NCBI GenBank assembly: GCA_025937035.1
Contig: JAICSG010000122.1
Coordinates: forward strand, 1-8,832
Length of the DNA: 8,832 nt
Source: Thermoanaerobaculia bacterium
GTDB lineage: Bacteria; Acidobacteriota; Thermoanaerobaculia; Multivoradales; UBA5704
Reading direction: 5' to 3'
The notes below the pieces were generated by a model. The model saw only the letters and a program-made list of their open reading frames with translations, did no database searches and was not told the DNA's origin. Position numbers and translations under genes: made by a program. The stretch's first letter is position 1; every line of letters starts with the position of its first letter. Below are positions 1 to 4,366 of this stretch, in pieces.

Positions 1-442
1 AGTCGTCGCCGTCCCGGCGGGCCGTGGTCCGCATCCCGGCCGGATCGCTGCCGGCGCCCGGCTCGGTGAGGGCGAAGCAGCCGAGCTTCTGGCCCGCGGC
101 CAGGGGGGTGAGGAATTCCTTCTTCTGCTCCTCGGTGCCGAACTTCAGCAGGGGGTCGCAGACCAGGGAGTTGTTGACCGAGAGGATGACCCCGGAGGTG
201 GCGCAGACCCGGCTGATCTCCTCGATGACGAGGCAGTAGGAGACCGTGTCCATGCCGGCGCCGCCGTACTCTTCCGGCACCGAGACCCCGGCGAGGCCGA
301 GCTCGCCGGCCTGATCGAAAAAGGAGCGCGGGAACTCGCCGCTCTCGTCGATCTCCTTGGCGCGGGGACGGACGACCTCCTCGGCGAATCTCCGGACGCT
401 CTCCTGTAGCATTTTCTGCTCTTCACTGAGCTCGATTCTCAT
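1..442 (-). CDS. Acyl-CoA dehydrogenase, N-terminal part (runs off the window)
   Basis: The first 147 residues of a flavoprotein that oxidises acyl-CoA to trans-2-enoyl-CoA and passes electrons to electron-transfer flavoprotein, in fatty-acid or branched-chain amino-acid breakdown in the cytoplasm. Reading the minus strand from the ATG at 442 gives MRIELSEEQKMLQESVRRFA, the usual start of the family's N-terminal helical domain. Residues 58-64 (EEYGGAG) and the conserved signature at 124-136 (ALTEPGAGSDPAG), which lies in the FAD/substrate-binding middle domain, both match. The family is about 380 aa long, so roughly 60% lies beyond base 1. The start is supported by an AAGGA SD at 448-452, 5 nt from the ATG, and by family alignment. 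A sigma70-type promoter lies upstream. The family is secure; chain-length specificity (short, medium or branched) cannot be read from this part. Confidence 0.95.
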   Translation of the reverse strand, partial: MRIELSEEQKMLQESVRRFAEEVVRPRAKEIDESGEFPRSFFDQAGELGLAGVSVPEEYGGAGMDTVSYCLVIEEISRVCATSGVILSVNNSLVCDPLLKFGTEEQKKEFLTPLAAGQKLGCFALTEPGAGSDPAGMRTTARRDGDD

Positions 443-490
443 GGCTTTCCTTATTGGATGAGGCGGGCCGCGGGGCCCCAGGCCCCCGGG

Positions 491-519
491 ATCGTAGCAA
501 CGGGGTCCGGAGGGGTCAA
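491..519 (-). promoter_or_regulatory. Sigma70-type promoter of the acyl-CoA dehydrogenase gene
   Basis: On the minus strand, TTGACC (519-514, 5 of 6 matches to TTGACA) is followed after exactly 17 nt by TACGAT (496-491, 4 of 6 matches to TATAAT). Transcription would start near 484 and give a leader of about 40 nt carrying the AAGGA ribosome site. The match and spacing are seen in the sequence; activity is inferred. Confidence 0.55.
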
Positions 520-569
520 GGAAGGAGGGTCCTTCTCCCCGGGGCCGACTTGAGGCACAATCCCGCCCC

Positions 570-821
570 ATGAAAACGAACGAGCCGCTGCAGTACACCG
601 AAACCGAGATCCGCAGCTACCTGCCCACCGGCTGGGACCTGCTGGCCGACCGCAAGGGCGGCGGCTGGGACCCGAAGAAGAAGGTCTGGCGGGCCACGGT
701 GATCGACAACGTCGATTTCGACTACCCCCTGGAGGTCACGGCCGACGAGGTCGGCAAGCTCGACCGCCTGGAGGCCCTGCGCCAGGCCATGGACCGGCTG
801 TACCGCGAGCGGCTGGGGTAG
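570..821 (+). CDS. Small unrecognised protein, 83 aa
   Basis: I do not recognise this protein. It is hydrophilic with no signal peptide, membrane segment or cysteine. The N-terminal half is rich in aromatic and Gly residues (TGWDLLADRKGGGWDPKKK at about 20-38), followed by a beta-like stretch (VWRATVIDNVDFDYPLEV) and a C-terminal amphipathic, charged helix (about 58-82, DEVGKLDRLEALRQAMDRLY). The composition and codon use (strong G/C at third positions) match neighbouring real genes, and the frame is open only over this protein. There is no good SD: GAGG lies 14 nt before the ATG. A CACAAT box at 556-561 would place transcription start almost at the ATG, so the message may be leaderless. It converges on the DinB-like gene. 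Probably a real conserved small cytoplasmic protein; function unknown. Confidence 0.6.
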   Translation: MKTNEPLQYTETEIRSYLPTGWDLLADRKGGGWDPKKKVWRATVIDNVDFDYPLEVTADEVGKLDRLEALRQAMDRLYRERLG

Positions 822-846
822 GGGCAGGCCCGGGCCCCCACCCCAG
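813..846. terminator. Strong hairpin between convergent genes, possible bidirectional terminator
   Basis: Bases 813-825 pair with 834-846 (12 of 13 pairs, one A-C mismatch at 820/839) around an 8-nt loop. The stem starts inside the last codons of the 83-aa gene and includes its TAG stop (819-821); it ends 12 nt before the stop of the opposing DinB-like gene. There is no clear T-run on either side, so intrinsic termination is uncertain. Protection of 3' ends or Rho-assisted termination is equally possible. Confidence 0.45.
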
Positions 847-858
847 AGGCAGGCCCCC

Positions 859-1452
859 TTATTTGCTCCAGGGCGGCACGATGCCATTGGAGCGGGCGTA
901 GGCGATCGATTGGCCGAGGTGCTCGTGGGCGTGGCTGGCGAGCACCATCATGGCGTCGCGCACGGTGGCGTCCTGGCCGAAGAGCTTGATCTTGCGGTCC
1001 AGATCCGCGTCGGGCACCGCCAGGATGGCCTCGCGGAGGTGGTCGAAGGACCTGGTCATCGCGTCGATCGTCTTTGCCTTGTCCCCGCTCATCTCCTTCT
1101 CCAGGGTCTGGGGATTGACGCCGGCCGGCACCTTGGCGCCCCAGAAGGTGGGCAGGAAGTAGTTGGCGCTCGCCACGTGATTGAAGACCTCGCCCGTGGT
1201 GCGGACCCCTTCCGCCGGCCGCCAGCCGTACTTCTCGGCCGGCGTGGCGTTGGCCAGCGCGATCAGCTTCTCGCGGGCCTGATCGATCTGGAACAGGATC
1301 GACCCGCGCACCCCGCCGGTGGACTTCACCTGCTCCCGCATGTCTTCCCGCTTGGCCGTCTTCTCCATCGTCTTCTTGCTCTGGGCATAGGCCGGCAGGC
1401 TCAGGGCGCAGGCGAGCGCCAGGATGGCGGCCGAACCGAAGAGTCTTTTCAT
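859..1452 (-). CDS. Secreted DinB-superfamily protein
   Basis: A 197-aa protein with a clear signal peptide: positive start (MKRLF), hydrophobic core and an A-Y-A cleavage site after about residue 23, so it is predicted to be exported to the periplasm. The mature part is a DinB-like four-helix bundle. The likely metal ligands are H92 (in FNHVASANY) and the cluster H174, H176, H178 (SHAHEHLGQ), followed by the typical tail IAYARSNGIVPPWS. DinB-like proteins bind a divalent metal; some are thiol-dependent transferases or hydrolases, but most, including exported ones like this, have no known substrate. The start is firmly placed by AGAGGAG 6 nt before the ATG and by the signal peptide. It is transcribed divergently from the MscS-FHA gene from a TAGAAT box. 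The fold is secure; the reaction is unknown. Confidence 0.9.
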   Translation of the reverse strand: MKRLFGSAAILALACALSLPAYAQSKKTMEKTAKREDMREQVKSTGGVRGSILFQIDQAREKLIALANATPAEKYGWRPAEGVRTTGEVFNHVASANYFLPTFWGAKVPAGVNPQTLEKEMSGDKAKTIDAMTRSFDHLREAILAVPDADLDRKIKLFGQDATVRDAMMVLASHAHEHLGQSIAYARSNGIVPPWSK

Positions 1453-1491
1453 CGCGGTCTCCTCTGAATGAGAAAAAAGGTCGGACGGTGG

Positions 1492-1497
1492 ATTCTA
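1492..1497 (-). promoter_or_regulatory. -10 box (TAGAAT) for the DinB-like gene
   Basis: Minus-strand TAGAAT lies about 40 nt before the DinB-like start codon, leaving room for a leader with the AGAGGAG ribosome site. No good -35 hexamer is seen at 16-18 nt. It mirrors the TAGAAT box at 1518-1523 that faces the other way. Confidence 0.45.
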
Positions 1498-1517
1498 ACC
1501 CGCGGGGCCGCCAAGGC

Positions 1518-1523
1518 TAGAAT
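1518..1523 (+). promoter_or_regulatory. -10 box (TAGAAT) for the MscS-FHA/pseudokinase unit
   Basis: TAGAAT lies 21 nt before the TTG start. Transcription would begin near 1530, just at the GGAGG ribosome site (1531-1535), so the leader would be only about 15 nt. No convincing -35 is present; the position where it should be overlaps the -10 box of the divergent gene. Confidence 0.45.
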
Positions 1524-1544
1524 GGTCCCCGGAGGGCTCCCCGT

Positions 1545-2852
1545 TTGCTGACGAACCTCACCGTGCTGGGCAGCGTCGGCGTGCTGTCGCTGCTGATCGT
1601 GATCATCGCCGCGCTCCAGAAGCGCTTCTTCTGGGTGCGCCAGCTCGCCTTTCCCCTCTACGTGGCCGCTGGGGTGACCACGCTGGAGATCTTCAGCCGT
1701 CTCCAGCCGGCCTACCAGCCGGAGGCCCTCGGCCGCGTGCTCGGCTGGGCCTGGCTCTTCCTCGGCCTGATCACCATCTTCCGCCTGCTCGGCCTCTTCC
1801 TGTTCGACGTCCATCTGACGGCCCGGAAGGAGCTCCGCCTGCCGCCGCTCCTGCCGGCGGTGACGATGACCCTGGTCTATCTGATCACCGCCTTCGTGAC
1901 CCTGCGGCTGTCTTTCCCGAAGCTCGACGTCACCGCCCTGATCGCCACCAGCGCCGTCACCTCCCTGGTGCTCGGCCTGGCCCTCCAGCCGATCCTGGGC
2001 AACTTCTTCGCCGGCCTGGTGATCAGCATCGAGAAGCCCTACCGGATCAACGACTGGATCAAGGTCGGCGAGCAGGAGGGACGGGTGGCGGCCATCACCT
2101 GGCGCACCACCCACCTGCGCACCCGGGACAACGACAACCTGGTGATCCCCAACAGCAAGATGGCGGACGAGCGGGTGCTCAACTATCATTACCCGCATCC
2201 CGTCCACCGGCTGAAGGTGCGCGTCGGCGTCCACTACGACGAGCCGCCCTACCGGGTGCGCCGCGTCCTGCTCGACTGCGTCTCCGGTATCCCGGGCGTG
2301 CTGGACAAGCCTGCGCCGGACGTCCTGCTGCTCTCGTTCGACGCCAGCTCGATCCTCTACGAGCTCCGCGTCTGGATCGACGACATGGCCCAGGAGCATC
2401 GCATCGGGAGCGACCTGCGGGCGCGCATCTGGGAGGAGCTCCGCCGGGAGGAGATCCCCATCCCCTACCCTATCCAGACTCTGGAGATCACCCGGCCGCC
2501 ACGCCCGCGGCTGGAGGCGGGGGACGAGGAGACGGCGGGCCCGCGGCCGGCGCGCCTGTTCGTGGCCGAGGGGCCGGAGCGCGGCCGGTCGCTGGCGCTC
2601 GACGGCGCGGGCCCGGCGACGGTGGGCCGCTCCCGCTCCTGCTCGCTGCCGCTCACCGATCCCAACGTCAGCAAGGAGCACCTGCGGCTCTCCTGGGAGG
2701 ACGGCGCCTGGGTGATGGCCGATCTCGGCAGCAGCAAGGGGACGCGGGTGAACGGCAAGCCGGCCGAGCGGGCCGTCCTGCGGCCGTTCGATCGCATCGC
2801 GATGGGCGATACGGTTATGATCTTCGAGAGCGATGCCCCCCGAGCTACCTGA
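1545..2852 (+). CDS. MscS-family mechanosensitive channel fused to a C-terminal FHA domain
   Basis: A 435-aa inner-membrane protein. Hydrophobic segments lie near residues 5-24, 33-52, 62-87 and 101-122, then the MscS pore helix and hinge at about 128-161 (SLVLGLALQPILGNFFAG). The beta domain follows with the family hallmarks KPYRINDWIKVG and VIPNSKM (199-206), then the alpha/beta vestibule to about 315. A low-complexity linker (316-336) leads to an FHA domain at 337-428 with the phosphopeptide-binding residues G361-R362-S363, S376/H379 (NVSKEHL) and N403-G404 (GTRVNG). MscS channels open under membrane tension and release solutes; FHA domains bind phosphothreonine. The fusion suggests gating or partner recruitment controlled by phosphorylation. 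Start chosen: TTG with GGAGG 9 nt upstream; there is no in-frame ATG near the expected N-terminus. The 3' end overlaps the kinase-like gene by 20 nt. Confidence 0.92.
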   Translation: MLTNLTVLGSVGVLSLLIVIIAALQKRFFWVRQLAFPLYVAAGVTTLEIFSRLQPAYQPEALGRVLGWAWLFLGLITIFRLLGLFLFDVHLTARKELRLPPLLPAVTMTLVYLITAFVTLRLSFPKLDVTALIATSAVTSLVLGLALQPILGNFFAGLVISIEKPYRINDWIKVGEQEGRVAAITWRTTHLRTRDNDNLVIPNSKMADERVLNYHYPHPVHRLKVRVGVHYDEPPYRVRRVLLDCVSGIPGVLDKPAPDVLLLSFDASSILYELRVWIDDMAQEHRIGSDLRARIWEELRREEIPIPYPIQTLEITRPPRPRLEAGDEETAGPRPARLFVAEGPERGRSLALDGAGPATVGRSRSCSLPLTDPNVSKEHLRLSWEDGAWVMADLGSSKGTRVNGKPAERAVLRPFDRIAMGDTVMIFESDAPRAT

Positions 2853-3783
2853 GACCATCGGCCCCTTCCGCGTTCGCGAGCTCCTCGGCAAGGCCGGGCA
2901 GTCGGCGGTCTATACGGCGGAGGCACCGGGAGGGCGGGTGGTCGCCATCAAGCTCTTCCCGGCCGCCTTGAGCGGAAATCCGGCCGCGGTCGAGCGCTTC
3001 CACCGGGAGATGCGGAACCTCATGGCGATCACCCGCCATCCCAACCTCGTGCAGATCCTGGACACGGGCCAGGAGGGGGAGCGGCTCTACGTGGTGATGG
3101 AGCGGGTCGAGGGGACCTCGCTCGACCGGGTCCTGAAACAGGAGCGCCCCTCGCTCTCCGAGGCCTTCACGGTGATGCGGGGGATCTGCCGCGGGCTTAT
3201 TCCAGGGCATCAGCGGGGGCTGATCCACAGGAGCCTCACGCCGCGCAACGTCCTGGTCTCCCCCGACTTCTCAACGGTCAAGGTGTCGGACCTCGGGGCG
3301 ACCGCCTTCGAGACGGCGGCGCAGAGCCTCACCGCCACCCTCAGCACGGGGGAGATCCGCCTGGGCGCCCTGTACTATCTGGCGCCCGAGATCGTGGAGG
3401 GCTCGGGGTCCGTGGGGCCCCAAGCCGACCTCTACTCCGCCGGGGTGATCTTCCACGAGATGCTGACCGGCCGCGCGCCGGGTCCCAAATTCGGCCTGCC
3501 GAGCCAGCTCCTGCCGGGGCTCTCCCCGGAGGTCGACGTCGTGGCGCTCCGCTGCCTGGCCCGGAAGCCCGAGGAGCGCTACGCCAGCGCGACGGACCTC
3601 CTCGCCGCCCTGGAGCGCCTGGAGGAGACGCTGCGCCTGCGCACCCTCACCGAGATCCGCGAGGCCGGACGCCTCCTGGGCGGCGGCAAGGCCGAGACCG
3701 GCAAACGGCCGGTCCTCCTCTACGTGGGCCTGGCGCTGGTGGTGCTGGCGCTGGTGGTGGCGGGGTTCCTGCTGGCCCGATGA
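2833..3783 (+). CDS. Membrane-anchored Ser/Thr kinase homologue, predicted pseudokinase
   Basis: A 316-aa protein with a Hanks-type kinase fold at about 10-265 and one C-terminal membrane helix (293-315), so the kinase domain faces the cytoplasm. Retained: VAIK lysine K40, helix-C glutamate E59, catalytic-loop Asn N139, metal Asp D153 (DLG), APE at 184-186, helix-F Asp D199. Lost: the catalytic base and the loop lysine, because the loop reads H132-R-S-L-T-P-R-N139 where active kinases have HRDLKPxN. The glycine loop is also degraded (GKAGQS at 19-24 instead of GxGxxG). ATP binding remains possible but phosphotransfer is unlikely, so I infer a scaffold or allosteric partner. The start lies inside the end of the MscS-FHA gene with no strong SD, implying translational coupling. 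Gene integrity and the intact C-terminus argue against simple decay. Confidence 0.9.
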   Translation: MPPELPETIGPFRVRELLGKAGQSAVYTAEAPGGRVVAIKLFPAALSGNPAAVERFHREMRNLMAITRHPNLVQILDTGQEGERLYVVMERVEGTSLDRVLKQERPSLSEAFTVMRGICRGLIPGHQRGLIHRSLTPRNVLVSPDFSTVKVSDLGATAFETAAQSLTATLSTGEIRLGALYYLAPEIVEGSGSVGPQADLYSAGVIFHEMLTGRAPGPKFGLPSQLLPGLSPEVDVVALRCLARKPEERYASATDLLAALERLEETLRLRTLTEIREAGRLLGGGKAETGKRPVLLYVGLALVVLALVVAGFLLAR

Positions 3784-3786
3784 CAC

Positions 3787-3815
3787 TAGACGGGTTTCCG
3801 CCTCTTCGCTATAAT
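3787..3815 (+). promoter_or_regulatory. Sigma70-type promoter of a short transcription unit
   Basis: TAGACG (3787-3792, 4 of 6 matches) and a perfect TATAAT (3810-3815) are separated by exactly 17 nt. Transcription would start near 3822, 4 nt after the pseudokinase stop region's own box, and run toward the tiny ORFs and the hairpin at 3960-3976. It is the best promoter in the window. Confidence 0.65.
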
Positions 3816-3848
3816 ATCGCTGAATAAAGTGCTCTTGAGGAGCCGATC

Positions 3849-3902
3849 ATGAGAATCTTGGAGATGGGTCTGCATTTCAGAGATGATCTCGAAGATCGGT
3901 GA
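3849..3902 (+). CDS. Tiny ORF, 17 aa, with perfect SD
   Basis: MRILEMGLHFRDDLEDR then TGA. It follows the TATAAT promoter and a GAGGAG site (3837-3842) spaced 6 nt from the ATG, the best ribosome site in the window. No domain can be recognised at this length. Two readings are possible: a leader peptide or microprotein in its own right, or the first half of a small gene broken by a one-base frameshift, the second half being the overlapping ORF at 3883-3957. Translation initiation here looks likely; a functional peptide is unproven. Confidence 0.35.
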   Translation: MRILEMGLHFRDDLEDR

Positions 3903-3957
3903 CAACCTGGATCGCACGCTGGAGGTCATCCAGCGCATAGAGCGCAAGCTGACGTAG
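3883..3957 (+). CDS. Tiny ORF, 24 aa, helix-forming
   Basis: MISKIGDNLDRTLEVIQRIERKLT then TAG, in the +1 frame relative to the 17-aa ORF that it overlaps by 20 nt. It has a heptad-like hydrophobic pattern (I, L, L, V, I, I, L) and would form an amphipathic helix or short coiled coil. It has no SD of its own, so it would depend on re-initiation or a frameshift from the upstream ORF. It may instead be the displaced C-terminal half of a roughly 36-aa protein. Not recognised. Confidence 0.3.
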   Translation: MISKIGDNLDRTLEVIQRIERKLT

Positions 3958-3959
3958 GC

Positions 3960-3981
3960 CCGCCTCGAAGAGGCGGAATTT
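3960..3981 (+). terminator. Terminator-like hairpin ending the short transcription unit
   Basis: CCGCCTC (3960-3966) pairs perfectly with GAGGCGG (3970-3976) around a GAA loop and is followed by AATTT. It starts 2 nt after the stop of the 24-aa ORF. The T-run is weak. The hairpin is also the left outer stem of the larger repeat element. Confidence 0.4.
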
Positions 3982-4007
3982 GAATAGCCTGGGGTTTCAA
4001 CCCCAGG
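3977..4007 (+). repeat. Left 31-bp arm of the inverted repeat
   Basis: AATTTGAATAG followed by the hairpin CCTGGGGTT-TC-AACCCCAGG (9-bp perfect stem). It matches the reverse complement of the right arm at 29 of 31 positions. The two differences fall on paired stem positions. Confidence 0.8.
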
Positions 4008-4066
4008 ACCGCGGTCTCGATGTATGCCGCCCCTTCAGGGCTCATGGAATTTTTCGGTGCCCCCCA

Positions 4067-4097
4067 CCTGGGGCTGAAGCCCCAGGCTATTCAAATT
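4067..4097 (-). repeat. Right 31-bp arm of the inverted repeat
   Basis: On the plus strand the hairpin CCTGGGGCT-GA-AGCCCCAGG is followed by CTATTCAAATT. Its reverse complement repeats the left arm, with the T-A stem pair replaced by C-G. The GAATAG on the minus strand supplies the stop codon (4087-4089) of the Rossmann pseudogene. Confidence 0.8.
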
Positions 4098-4285
4098 TCG
4101 CGCCCTTCGGGGCTCCACCCCGGATCGCCTCCACATCCATCACCCGTACACCGTCCGCCGGGTTTTCCACCGCCCGGACCAGGGCGTCCACCATCTGCCG
4201 CAGCGTCATCAGGCCGAGGCGGCGGGCGGTGTCGCGGGTGGCGGGCAGGCGCTCGTCCCGTTACAAACACCTGCTTGATTTCCAA
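4087..4285 (-). pseudogene. Internally deleted NAD(P)-binding Rossmann-fold (atypical SDR/epimerase-like) gene
   Basis: Two ends of one gene are visible on the minus strand. The 5' end has a strong SD (GGAGGAG, 4296-4290), a TTG start at 4285 and the codons for MEIKQVFVTG, the first beta strand of a Rossmann NAD(P)-binding protein just before its glycine motif. The next bases are in another frame and read 56 residues to the stop at 4087: DERLPATRDTARRLGL, MTLRQMVDALVRAVENP and a tail ending GAPKGAKFE. This resembles the C-terminus of NAD(P)H-binding epimerase/NmrA/HTATIP2-like proteins. Family members are about 210-300 aa, so some 150-200 internal residues are missing, with the junction near 4255-4262. 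Read straight through, the start gives an out-of-frame arginine/proline-rich tail. The tail and stop codon are provided by the repeat element. The family call is moderately sure; the deletion reading is well supported by both ends. Confidence 0.7.
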
Positions 4286-4351
4286 GGATCTCCTCCCATG
4301 AATCTTTACCCGACCTACGCCGAATCTGGTCCTTTTGGATGAAGGGTGGGG

Positions 4352-4357
4352 TAAAAT
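4352..4357 (+). promoter_or_regulatory. -10 box (TAAAAT) close to the GGDEF-EAL start, possible leaderless message
   Basis: TAAAAT ends 9 nt before the ATG at 4367, which would place transcription start within a few bases of the start codon. No SD occurs between box and ATG (CAGCGACAC). No clear -35 is seen. Confidence 0.4.
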
Positions 4358-4366
4358 CAGCGACAC

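Larger units (their letters stand above)
3960..4113. repeat. REP/BIME-like inverted-repeat element
   Basis: A near-symmetric element. From the left it reads: outer hairpin (3960-3976), AATTTGAATAG, inner hairpin (3988-4007), central part, inner hairpin (4067-4086), CTATTCAAATT, outer hairpin with a TTCG loop (4102-4105 with 4110-4113). The centre adds a small stem GCCC/GGGC (4029-4041) followed by TTTTT at 4050-4054. The layout of paired inverted hairpins between convergent coding units is that of bacterial intergenic palindromic repeats. I recall similar hairpin-rich sequences from Acidobacteria- and Planctomycetes-like genomes but cannot search for copies here. It could terminate transcription from both sides, protect 3' ends, or be a passenger element mobilised by a REP-associated transposase elsewhere. 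Confidence 0.75.

Noticed and set aside
521..535. Small palindrome GAAGGA-GGG-TCCTTC as an operator or terminator
   Set aside because: A 6-bp stem with no T-run in a short GC-rich spacer could easily arise by chance; it overlaps nothing but the upstream side of the acyl-CoA dehydrogenase promoter.
910..1467. A 185-codon plus-strand frame opposite the DinB-like gene
   Set aside because: Mirror frame of a gene with signal peptide, SD and metal-site histidines.
1522..1551. Nine-codon upstream ORF (MVPGGLPVC) whose stop overlaps the MscS-FHA TTG start
   Set aside because: Its ATG sits in the -10 box itself, upstream of the likely transcription start, so it would not be in the message.
1449..2891. 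A 480-codon minus-strand open frame antisense to the MscS-FHA gene
   Set aside because: Mirror frame of a well-supported gene, with repetitive Asp/Gln/His/Arg/Glu composition and no domain.
3960..4113. CRISPR array or insertion sequence at the hairpin-rich region
   Set aside because: There are only two arms, in inverted orientation, with no regular spacers, no transposase ORF and no visible target-site duplication; a REP/BIME-like element fits better.
3980..4342. Plus-strand frames of 93 and 120 codons across the repeat element
   Set aside because: They run through palindromic hairpins and antisense to the Rossmann pseudogene, with no family resemblance; the DNA is better explained by the repeat and the gene remnant.
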